A stretch of 9,319 nt of DNA from an uncultured Christensenella sp. (GTDB taxonomy: Bacteria; Bacillota; Clostridia; Christensenellales; UBA3700): NCBI GenBank assembly GCA_910584035.1, contig CAJTZR010000077.1, forward strand, positions 1 to 9,319. Direction: 5' to 3'. Positions 1 to 5,206 of this stretch are shown here, in pieces. Position numbers and translations under genes: made by a program. The stretch's first letter is position 1; each line of letters opens with the position of its first letter. The notes below the pieces were generated by a model that worked only from the letters and a program-made list of their open reading frames with translations, did no database searches and was not told the DNA's origin.

Positions 1-9
1 CTTTGCCAT
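1..9 (-). CDS. rplK: Ribosomal protein L11, first three codons (partial)
   Basis: Only Met-Ala-Lys is present before the window ends. The start is well defined: GGAGG on the minus strand (18-22) lies 8 nt upstream of the ATG (7-9). The identification rests on position. In Bacillota rplK normally follows nusG, and L11 proteins often begin MAKK. L11 binds 23S rRNA at the GTPase-associated centre and is usually co-transcribed with rplA (L1). The gene has its own promoter candidate at 41-69, so it probably starts a transcription unit separate from nusG. Three codons cannot prove identity, so the name is an inference from synteny. Confidence 0.7.
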
Positions 10-40
10 AGTCTTTACCTCCTTGACTACACATAGCGTG

Positions 41-69
41 GTTATAACGAATTGCATAAATATTTGCAA
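41..69 (-). promoter_or_regulatory. Sigma-A-type promoter for rplK
   Basis: On the minus strand, TTGCAA (64-69) and TATAAC (41-46) are separated by exactly 17 bp. Transcription would start near 34, leaving a leader of only about 25 nt before the rplK start codon. That is too short for a structured L1- or L11-binding leader. An inverted repeat (ATTGCA, 8 nt, TGCAAT; 51-70) fills the spacer and covers the -35 box, so a repressor could bind here. Confidence 0.6.
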
Positions 70-348
70 TTCTTCCAAAATATTTCTACCGCTTGCACGG
101 TTGAAAACAATTGATTTTTAATGCCTTTGCAATTTAAAAAATATTATCAAAATGTTAAACTTAGCGTTAAACAATAATTCCCTTACAAAACTAAACTTGC
201 CACTAATTCTAAATTCATATCACAAACACCCCATAAGGAGATATTTTGCATTAATTAAAACTAAATATATTAAACTAGATTTAATTAAACCATAAAATTC
301 ATAGTAACATAATAGCTTTCAGCCAATAATCTTGCAAATAAACTCTAT

Positions 349-386
349 TTAACCTTAAGTTAACCTTACCTTAATATTACATAACA
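349..386. repeat. Tandem TTAACC-type direct repeats with 11-bp period
   Basis: TTAACC begins at 349 and again at 360. A related TTAATA begins at 371 and a fourth, looser copy (ATAACA) at 381. Spacing of exactly 11 bp, about one helical turn, is the layout used by OmpR/PhoB-family response regulators, for example TTAACA-like Pho boxes in Bacillus. No gene starts nearby to be controlled: the rplK promoter is about 280 bp away. In DNA this AT-rich, chance occurrence is possible. Confidence 0.3.
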
Positions 387-423
387 AAATTACTACAAAC
401 GCATTTATAAACTTTTTCACAAT

Positions 424-440
424 TCCGCCATAAAGGCGAA
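424..440 (-). terminator. Weak hairpin after nusG
   Basis: The minus-strand RNA can form UUCGCC/GGCGGA (one G-U pair) around a UUUAU loop, starting 12 nt past the nusG stop codon. It is one of few GC-rich spots in the spacer and is placed like a terminator. No uninterrupted U-tract follows (the sequence runs AUUGUGAAAAAG), so termination may be weak or need NusG/Rho, or the hairpin may only protect the mRNA 3' end. Confidence 0.35.
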
Positions 441-451
441 CAATTTATTAT

Positions 452-1018
452 TTAAGCGTTAATTTTCCTAATATTAATAAACTCAATATCAACAGGAGTT
501 TCCCTACCGAACATTGAAACGATAACTTTAACCTTTTGAGTTTCAAAGTTAATTTCCTTAACTTCACCTACGAAATCTTTCAAAGCACCGCCAAGCACCT
601 CGATTTGGTCGCCAACCTTAAAGTCAAGCTCCTCCTCAGTGATACGCTCAAGTTGATTACGTTTAACCTCTTCCTCTGTGATTGGTACAGGTCTACCTTG
701 TGGTCCACAAAAACAAGTTACGCCACGTGTTTGAGTTACCATATACCAAACGTGCTTTGTATAAATCATTTTAATAAATACATAGCAAGGATATTTTCTA
801 CGCATTACAACTTTTTTCTTGCCGTTCTTTTCAGTAATTTCCTCTTCCTCTGGTACAACAATGTCAATAATCTTGTCTTGTAGGTTATTGTTTTCTACCA
901 TTGTAAAAAGATTGCTTTGTACCATTTTTTCATAGCCAGACAAAGTTTGTAGCACATACCATTGTGGCTTATCGTTTTGTTTATTTTCAGTACTTTGTAT
1001 ATTTTGAGTATCTTCCAT
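452..1018 (-). CDS. nusG: Transcription elongation/termination factor NusG
   Basis: 188 aa, the usual length. NusG binds the RNA polymerase clamp and influences pausing, termination and coupling with ribosomes. The NGN domain covers about residues 18-118 (WYVLQTLSGYEKMV near the start, the RRKYPCYVFIKMI core at 73-85, and the TRGVT/GRPVP segment at 97-112). The KOW domain covers about 134-187 and contains the family signature VSMFGRETPV (167-176). An N-terminal tail of about 17 polar residues precedes the fold. GAGG (1024-1027) lies 5 nt upstream of the ATG, and the gene starts 13 bp after the secE stop, so the two are co-transcribed. Oddly, three positions usually small or hydrophobic in NusG are Cys: C78 (PGYV position), C102 and C104 (VTGFVG positions). 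There is no large domain-II insertion of the Thermotoga type. Confidence 0.97.
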   Translation of the reverse strand: MEDTQNIQSTENKQNDKPQWYVLQTLSGYEKMVQSNLFTMVENNNLQDKIIDIVVPEEEEITEKNGKKKVVMRRKYPCYVFIKMIYTKHVWYMVTQTRGVTCFCGPQGRPVPITEEEVKRNQLERITEEELDFKVGDQIEVLGGALKDFVGEVKEINFETQKVKVIVSMFGRETPVDIEFINIRKINA

Positions 1019-1031
1019 AATAACCTCTACC

Positions 1032-1409
1032 TTAACTACCTATATTGATAAGTGAATTAAATCCAAGACCAAATAAAGCGTCCATTGCCATTAACACAAC
1101 AAGGAAAATAACAACAAAAACTAATACAACGCCTGTAGACTTTAAAGTCGTAGCAAAAGTAGGCCAAGTAACTTTCTTAAGTTCCTCAACCATACCTCTA
1201 AAGGCACGACCTATCTTTTTGAAAAATCTTACAAAGCCATTTTCGCCTTTGTTTTTAACTTTACCTTTATTTTTAGCAGGCTTGTTTTTATTTGATGTAG
1301 GAGCAAGTGCATTTTGATTTGTTTCAGCAGTAACATTGTTGCTGTTCTCTTCTAAAGAATCAGCAGTTAATGGACTACCTATAACTTGCTTTTTATCTTT
1401 TTTGCTCAT
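1032..1409 (-). CDS. secE: Preprotein translocase subunit SecE
   Basis: 125 aa. SecE clamps SecY in the SecYEG channel of the cytoplasmic membrane. The diagnostic part is at the C-terminus: an amphipathic segment (about 60-78) ending in EELKKVTWPT (75-84), then one transmembrane helix (about 92-114). Single-span SecE proteins of Gram-positive bacteria are usually about 60-75 aa. Here residues 1-57 form an extra Asn-, Lys- and Ala-rich low-complexity tail with a basic KNKGKVKNKG stretch, probably disordered and cytoplasmic. The ATG lies 9 nt downstream of a G6 run (1419-1424), which serves as the ribosome-binding site. The gene starts 21 bp after rpmG and ends 13 bp before nusG. A downstream in-frame start that would give a short SecE (M73) would cut the amphipathic helix, so the long form is preferred. 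Confidence 0.95.
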   Translation of the reverse strand: MSKKDKKQVIGSPLTADSLEENSNNVTAETNQNALAPTSNKNKPAKNKGKVKNKGENGFVRFFKKIGRAFRGMVEELKKVTWPTFATTLKSTGVVLVFVVIFLVVLMAMDALFGLGFNSLINIGS

Positions 1410-1430
1410 TAAAAAATGCCCCCCAAAATA

Positions 1431-1580
1431 TTACTTAGTCTCTTTATGAAGTGTGTGCTTTTTGCAGAATGGGCAATACTTCTTAAGCTCAATTCTCTCT
1501 GTAGTATTTTGTTTATTTTTATAATCGTCGTAATTTCTTTGCTTACACTCTGTACAAGCTAATGTGATTCTTGTTCTCAT
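1431..1580 (-). CDS. rpmG: 50S ribosomal protein L33, zinc-ribbon type
   Basis: 49 aa, the standard length. L33 sits near the E site of the large subunit. Two CxxC knuckles (C9/C12 and C36/C39) mark the zinc-binding form rather than the Cys-free paralogue that some bacteria induce under zinc limitation. Other family marks are MRTRITLACTEC at the start, Y17 within the RNYDDYKNK segment, ERIELKKYCPFCKKHT in the second half, and a basic tail. The reading frame stays open to 1706, but the real start is the ATG at 1578-1580. GGAGG lies 8 nt upstream (1589-1593), the homologous protein begins exactly there, and the predicted transcription start near 1620 excludes the longer form. It is the first gene of the rpmG-secE-nusG operon. 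Confidence 0.96.
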   Translation of the reverse strand: MRTRITLACTECKQRNYDDYKNKQNTTERIELKKYCPFCKKHTLHKETK

Positions 1581-1593
1581 AGAAAACGCCTCC

Positions 1594-1620
1594 AAAAAAA
1601 TTACACCCTCACGTAGGTGC
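1594..1620 (-). promoter_or_regulatory. Terminator-like hairpin and U7 tract in the rpmG leader
   Basis: The minus-strand RNA reads GCACC (1620-1616), an 8-nt loop, GGUGU (1607-1603), AA, then seven U (1600-1594). The GGAGG of rpmG follows with no gap. A stem followed by a U-run looks like an intrinsic terminator or attenuator. It begins at about the predicted 5' end of the mRNA, so it could equally be a 5'-end stabilising hairpin with a U-rich ribosome entry site. The stem is only 5 bp with one G-U pair, so full termination is doubtful. Confidence 0.45.
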
Positions 1621-1626
1621 TTATAT

Positions 1627-1655
1627 AATATATCATATCTATATAATATAGTCAA
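1627..1655 (-). promoter_or_regulatory. Strong sigma-A promoter of rpmG-secE-nusG
   Basis: On the minus strand TTGACT (1650-1655) and TATATT (1627-1632) are separated by exactly 17 bp. The start point should fall near 1620, about 40 nt before the rpmG start codon. This is the only good promoter upstream of the three-gene cluster and supports it as a separate transcription unit from the acyl-CoA synthetase gene, which ends in its own terminator. Confidence 0.8.
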
Positions 1656-1787
1656 TTGATTTTGGCACTTTTTTAAATTTAGTTGCAAAATATTTTTTTG
1701 TGACACAATTCGCCAATATTTTCAGCCAATTAATTGCTAATACCATATTATTATATAACGATAAAATCAACCTTGCCAAACAAGAAT

Positions 1788-1807
1788 AGCAAGCTTTCGG
1801 GCTTACT
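1788..1807 (-). other. Hairpin compatible with minus-strand transcript
   Basis: Read on the minus strand, AGUAAGC and GCUUGCU form a 7-bp stem around a CCGAAA loop. One pair is U-G in the minus-strand RNA but would be a C-A mismatch in plus-strand RNA, so the structure fits a minus-strand transcript. AUUCUUGUUU follows, a poor U-tract. It could be a weak terminator or part of an unrecognised small RNA, and no promoter close by is convincing. Confidence 0.3.
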
Positions 1808-1930
1808 TTTAAAATTATAAGTTTGTTAATAACTGCAATATATAAGTTCAAGATATAGATTAATAAATATCGTTAAAAATACAATCTTATGCAACAAATT
1901 CAAAATTATTCCTATATTATAATCACTAAA

Positions 1931-1968
1931 ATGATTGTGTCCACCTCAAGTTTTGGGGCAGTAAACTG
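1931..1968 (-). mobile_element. Possible relic of an IS3-family terminus
   Basis: On the minus strand this stretch contains ACTGCCCCAAAACTTGAGG followed by TGGACA, resembling from memory the outer ends of IS150-group IS3 elements (ACTG, CCCCAAAA and GGACA blocks). A related TACTGCCCAA lies in the plus strand at 2231-2240. No transposase fragment, target duplication or matching second end is visible, so this is at most a remnant and may be coincidence. Confidence 0.2.
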
Positions 1969-2358
1969 CTAGGCTTCAATTCTTGTTGTTAATACTTTAA
2001 AAATGCAATGCTTAAATGGTAGGAATATTATATACTTAACTAGATAATATCTCAACAAATACACTTGTTCAAGCATTGATAAACAATAATGAAGTGTTAA
2101 TAATGTATTGTAAAAGCTAAAATAAACACTTTTATAATTAAATAAAACTACTTGTTGCATATTCCCATTGTATTGCTAAAAGATAAATTGTCTTTAAAAT
2201 AGCAACGCACTCTTTTTTTACTGCCAAATATACTGCCCAAATAGCTTTATTTAAAATCAATAACGTAGTCTCATATTTAATAGCGTATTATTTTAATACC
2301 AACAATAACAGATATTAATTTTAACATTTTTAAAAAATATATACAAATTCTTTAACCT

Positions 2359-2397
2359 AAAATAAAAGTTTGGGGCAATACCCCAAACTTTTATTTT
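2359..2397 (-). terminator. Intrinsic terminator overlapping the acyl-CoA synthetase stop codon
   Basis: A perfect 17-bp inverted repeat (arms 2359-2375 and 2381-2397, 5-nt loop) has a GGGG/CCCC core at the loop and A/U-rich outer arms. In the minus-strand RNA the upstream arm starts inside the last two codons, contains the TAA stop (2391-2393), and the downstream arm ends in UUUUAUUUU. The symmetry means it could also terminate plus-strand transcripts. Confidence 0.88.
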
Positions 2398-4028
2398 CTT
2401 ATATCTTTCCTTTTAATTTTTCCGCTGATTGTTTTTGGCAAATCATTTGCAAAATCAATTATCCTTGGATACTTATAAGGTGCTGTCAATTTTTTAACAA
2501 AATCTTGAATTTCCTTTTTAAGTTCCTCGCTTGGAGTATATCCTTTTGCAAGCACGATTGTAGCTTTAACAACTTGACCTCTTATTGGGTCAGGTGCACC
2601 AGTTACAGCACACTCCAAAACACTTGGGTGTTCCATAAGTACACTTTCAATCTCAAAAGGTCCTATTCTATAACCACTTGACTTAATCAAATCGTCTGTT
2701 CTACCAACATACCAAAAATATCCGTCCTCGTCAAACCACGCCATATCGCCAGTATGGTAATAACCATCGTGCATAACAGCATTTGTTTGTTCCTCGTCCT
2801 CAAAATATCCCATAAACAAACCAACTGGTTTACCTTTAGAAATATCTATACAAATCTCACCAACTTCACCCGCAGCACAAGGCTTATCATTACTATCCAA
2901 AATACAAATCTTATATTGCGGATTAGGTTTACCCATACTACCTGGCTTAGGTTGCATACCTTTCAAATTCGCAACTGCAAGAGTTGTCTCTGTTTGTCCA
3001 AAACCTTCCATAAGTTTTAAACCAGTAGCATTGTAAAATTGCTTGTAAACTTCTGGATTCAACGCCTCGCCAGCAATAGTACAATACTCTAAAGAGGATA
3101 AATCATATTTAGACAAATCTTCTTTTATGAAAAATCTGTACATTGTAGGTGGTGCACAAAATGTCTTAATATTATATTGCTTAAACAAAGGCAAAATGTC
3201 ATCTGGGTGGAATCTGTCAAAGTCATAAGTGAAAACGCAAGTTTCAGCAAGCCAAGCACCATACAACTTACCCCAAACAGCTTTACCCCAACCAGTATCG
3301 GAAATTGTCAAATGCAAACCATCTTCTTTAACTAAATGCCACCAGCTAGCGGTAACGATATGACCAATAGCATATGTATGGTTATGGCAAACGCATTTAG
3401 GATAACCAGTAGTACCCGAACTAAAATACATAAGCATAGGTTCAGTAACTAAAGTATGACGTTTTTCAAAATGTGCACTTGCTTTTTCAATTCCCTCGTC
3501 AAAGTTTTTCCAGCCGTCACGATTGCCATTAACAATAAATCTAAATTTTAGTTCTGGACAACTAGCAACAGACTTATCCACTTCCATTGCCACATAATCG
3601 TCTGGAGTACATACAACAGCCTTTATATGAGCCTTATTAAAACGATAAACAAGGTCTTTTTTCATAAGTTGGTTAGTTGCAGGCACAGCTACCGCACCTA
3701 ATTTGTGCAGTGCCATCATACAAAACCAAAACTGATAATGTCTTTTTAAAATAAGCATTACTTTATCGCCTTTTCCAATACCAATTTGAGCAAAATAGTT
3801 AGCTGCTTTATTAGAATATCTACTCATATCCTCAAAAGTAAAAACTTTTTCCTCTTTATCTTTTGAAAGCCAAACCATAGCCCTCTTATTAGGCTTAATT
3901 CTTGCCAATTCGTCCACAACATCATAGGCAAAGTTAAAAGTTTGAGGATAATCAAATGTAATATCCTTTAAATTGCCTTTGTCGTCTAAAGTTTCGTGAA
4001 CAAATTTTTTGTACAATAAATCTGACAT
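2391..4028 (-). CDS. AMP-forming acyl-CoA synthetase (acetyl/medium-chain type)
   Basis: 545 aa, cytoplasmic. Family members activate a carboxylic acid with ATP to an acyl-adenylate, then transfer the acyl group to CoA. Adenylation-domain motifs appear in order: P-loop YFSSGTTGYPK (201-211), SDTGWGKAVWGKLYG (243-257), GEAL (320-323), EGFGQTETT (341-349), HTGD (425-428), VGRTDDLIKSSGYRI (441-455), and PKTISGKIKR (531-540) with the predicted catalytic lysine K537. The TGWGKAVWGK segment points to the ACSM/medium-chain and branched-acid branch rather than classical Acs (about 650 aa). The exact acid cannot be read from sequence. Start choice: GAGG (4036-4039) lies 7 nt before the ATG at 4026-4028 but only 1 nt before the ATG at 4032-4034, so the shorter form MSDLLYKKF is preferred. 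The gene stands alone, with a T-box RNA 420 bp upstream. Confidence 0.92.
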   Translation of the reverse strand: MSDLLYKKFVHETLDDKGNLKDITFDYPQTFNFAYDVVDELARIKPNKRAMVWLSKDKEEKVFTFEDMSRYSNKAANYFAQIGIGKGDKVMLILKRHYQFWFCMMALHKLGAVAVPATNQLMKKDLVYRFNKAHIKAVVCTPDDYVAMEVDKSVASCPELKFRFIVNGNRDGWKNFDEGIEKASAHFEKRHTLVTEPMLMYFSSGTTGYPKCVCHNHTYAIGHIVTASWWHLVKEDGLHLTISDTGWGKAVWGKLYGAWLAETCVFTYDFDRFHPDDILPLFKQYNIKTFCAPPTMYRFFIKEDLSKYDLSSLEYCTIAGEALNPEVYKQFYNATGLKLMEGFGQTETTLAVANLKGMQPKPGSMGKPNPQYKICILDSNDKPCAAGEVGEICIDISKGKPVGLFMGYFEDEEQTNAVMHDGYYHTGDMAWFDEDGYFWYVGRTDDLIKSSGYRIGPFEIESVLMEHPSVLECAVTGAPDPIRGQVVKATIVLAKGYTPSEELKKEIQDFVKKLTAPYKYPRIIDFANDLPKTISGKIKRKDIRK

Positions 4029-4110
4029 AATCATACCTCACATAAATACATAGCTTTTTTACACTACTTGTCTGCTTTAAAATTTATTATCAATATTTTA
4101 ACTATTTTAT

Positions 4111-4116
4111 ATTATA
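4111..4116 (-). promoter_or_regulatory. Candidate -10 box for the acyl-CoA synthetase gene
   Basis: A perfect TATAAT sits about 83 bp upstream of the chosen start codon. The region 17-18 bp upstream is A-rich (AAGAAA/AAAGAA) and does not resemble a -35 box. If real, this promoter would let the gene be expressed independently of the T-box RNA. In such AT-rich DNA a lone TATAAT is weak evidence. Confidence 0.35.
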
Positions 4117-4253
4117 AAAGTTTAATTTGTATTTTTCTTTTATTAATTTACCCTATCCAAATTTAAACATAGCTTTCTAAATTCTTTTACAATAATGAAT
4201 ATTTTCTACAAGTACATTTAAACTTGTTCTTGGTGGTGTTTTAACAAATACCT

Positions 4254-4288
4254 AAGAATATTTGCATATATTTAAAAGCAATATTCTT
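4254..4288. repeat. Imperfect 11-bp inverted repeat
   Basis: AAGAATATTTGC (4254-4265) and GCAATATTCTT (4278-4288) are reverse complements apart from one extra T, with a 12-nt AT-only loop. It could be an operator, or an RNA hairpin within a T-box read-through transcript. No poly-U follows on the minus strand, so it is not a terminator. Confidence 0.35.
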
Positions 4289-4447
4289 TAGTTAATATAA
4301 TACACATTCTGTAATTCTAAATACACTTACGGGCATATTGAGTAACTTTTACTCTAATTAGCTTAACAAACACAATAAATTTTTACTTTGCCAAGCATAA
4401 ATCAATTACTCTAGCACTAACAAATTACAAATAAGCCGTTAACCAAC

Positions 4448-4476
4448 AAAAAACTCGTCTCTAAATTAGAGACGAG
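4448..4476 (-). terminator. T-box intrinsic terminator
   Basis: CUCGUCUCU and AGAGACGAG (arms 4476-4468 and 4462-4454) form a perfect 9-bp stem that can extend by two A-U pairs, followed by six U (4453-4448). CUCU in the first arm can instead pair with AGAG of the T-box motif, giving the competing antiterminator. It should stop transcription whenever the cognate tRNA is charged. Confidence 0.92.
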
Positions 4477-4734
4477 ATATAACCCGTGGTACCACTCTTT
4501 TTGCCGATAATTAATCAGCCACTTTGCGTATCAATCAATACGTATTCCTATAACGGGGAAAACCGATATTCCTTACTACTAGTTCAGGGATATAGCTCAA
4601 GGGTGATTAAATCAAGTCCTTTGTATTGCCTCGCACCAAACGGCAACTCTCTGAAAACCCGTAAAATGATTTTGTCCCTATCATTGCTTTATTTATTTTT
4701 CAAAGCCAAATTAAAATATTCAATTTAACTTTAT
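4448..4734 (-). promoter_or_regulatory. T-box leader RNA (tRNA-sensing riboswitch)
   Basis: The leader RNA binds an uncharged tRNA and then favours read-through over termination. Minus-strand features in order: a short hairpin (4686-4706); Stem I closed by AGGGA (4679-4675) and UCCCU (4590-4586); the AGAGAG bulge region (4652-4647); the apical UUGCC/GGCAA helix (4646-4642 and 4630-4626) enclosing UGGUGCGA; a Stem III-like hairpin (4503-4519); the T-box motif AGAGUGGUACCACGGG (4498-4483); and the terminator (4448-4476). The specifier side of Stem I reads UUGAGCUAUA (4600-4591). UAU (Tyr), followed by A directly before the closing helix, is my favoured specifier; CUA (Leu) and GCU (Ala) are alternatives. 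UGGU in the T-box predicts tRNA discriminator base A, which all three allow. No aminoacyl-tRNA synthetase gene follows. Confidence 0.93.
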
Positions 4735-4740
4735 AGTTGT

Positions 4741-4769
4741 ATTTTAGCACTACAAAAACCATTTGTCAA
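4741..4769 (-). promoter_or_regulatory. Promoter of the T-box transcript
   Basis: On the minus strand a consensus TTGACA (4764-4769) lies exactly 17 bp upstream of TAAAAT (4741-4746). Initiation near 4734 would place the 5' end about 28 nt before the small hairpin that precedes Stem I. The promoter is among the best in the window, which argues that the T-box unit is transcribed. Confidence 0.85.
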
Positions 4770-5206
4770 CACTTTTTTATAATTTTTTTACAAAAAAAAC
4801 TAAAACATGTATATTGTTATTTATCTTGTAAATTAGTGTTAATATCACAACTTAATATACTCTAATAAATAATTAATATAAAAAAATTTTTTTATATAGT
4901 GTAACTATGTAAATTTTATTTAAATAAAAATTAGTAGCTACAAGTTTTTTATTTTAATTAGTGGTATTGTTTTTATAAGTTTACTTTATTTTATATTAAT
5001 CATTTATAGTTAGTAACAACATTAAAGCAATTTTAATATTGATATAAAATTATTAAATAAATATGATAAAGCGGATACTACTAAGACAAATATCTTTTGT
5101 TTAATTTAAAATCTAATTCGTCTTGTAACAAATAATTATGTTTATTTTATACGTTTCCAAAAGAACTCCATTGTGATATTAACAATCAAATGCTACCCTT
5201 AAAACA
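4770..5206. other. AT-rich spacer downstream of the MATE gene
   Basis: Almost pure A/T with no gene on either strand. It contains a 22-bp perfect palindrome centred on A7T7 (4876-4897), a second palindrome TTTTATTTAAATAAAA (4914-4929), and an imperfect inverted repeat with AAGAC-like ends near 5083-5124. I find no convincing GC-stem terminator for the MATE gene, so its transcript may end diffusely here. Confidence 0.5.

Larger units (their letters stand above)
23..451. other. nusG-rplK intergenic spacer, 429 bp
   Basis: No coding region is convincing on either strand. The spacer holds the rplK promoter (41-69), a pair of GTTTAAC direct repeats with a 12-bp period near 154-175, the 11-bp-period TTAACC repeats (349-386), and a short GC hairpin after nusG (424-440). 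A plus-strand AAGGAG near 235-240 is not followed by a usable start codon and reading frame. I see no tRNA or known riboswitch. Confidence 0.6.
1656..2358. other. Gene-poor region, about 700 bp
   Basis: No reading frame here shows a recognisable protein or a good ribosome-binding site. The longest, 63 codons on the minus strand at 1969-2160, has only GGGA close to its ATG and a composition dictated by AT content. Visible structure: a minus-strand hairpin at 1788-1807, a segment resembling an IS3-type end at 1931-1968, an inverted repeat at 2173-2205 followed by a T7 run on the plus strand, and a small palindrome GTATTA-TTT-TAATAC at 2285-2299. This may be decayed accessory DNA. Confidence 0.5.
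4040..4447. other. Spacer between T-box terminator and acyl-CoA synthetase
   Basis: About 400 bp with no gene: minus-strand frames give only 11-14-codon peptides without ribosome-binding sites. Structures present are a small perfect hairpin GAGTAA-CTT-TTACTC (4340-4354), a longer imperfect inverted repeat (4254-4288), and a TATAAT (4111-4116). I see no remnant of an aminoacyl-tRNA synthetase or biosynthetic gene, so any gene lost from here left no readable trace. Confidence 0.55.

Noticed and set aside
23..451. L1/L11 autoregulatory leader before rplK
   Set aside because: The predicted transcript start leaves only about 25 nt of leader, and no L1-binding-like asymmetric loop is visible.
1581..1706. 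N-terminally extended L33 (91 aa)
   Set aside because: The extension lies upstream of a perfect ribosome-binding site and L33 start, overlaps the predicted promoter, and has no family counterpart.
1969..2160. 63-codon minus-strand open frame
   Set aside because: Leu/Tyr/Phe-rich translation typical of AT-rich non-coding DNA, only GGGA three bases from the ATG, no promoter and no recognisable domain.
2173..2219. Plus-strand terminator from the TTGCTA...TAGCAA repeat and T7 run
   Set aside because: The stem is AT-rich with a bulge, the T-run is 7 nt away from it, and there is no plus-strand gene to terminate.
1950..2385. Pair of IS ends formed by the AAGTTTTGGGGCA segment and the similar arm of the 2359-2397 terminator
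   Set aside because: Similarity covers only about a dozen bases, and the latter is fully explained as an intrinsic terminator.
4029..4034. ATG at 4032-4034 as start of the acyl-CoA synthetase
   Set aside because: GAGG ends one base before it, too close to work; the ATG at 4026-4028 has the correct 7-nt spacing.
4486..4728. 80-codon plus-strand open frame
   Set aside because: It lies antisense within the structured T-box leader, which fully explains the sequence conservation seen there.
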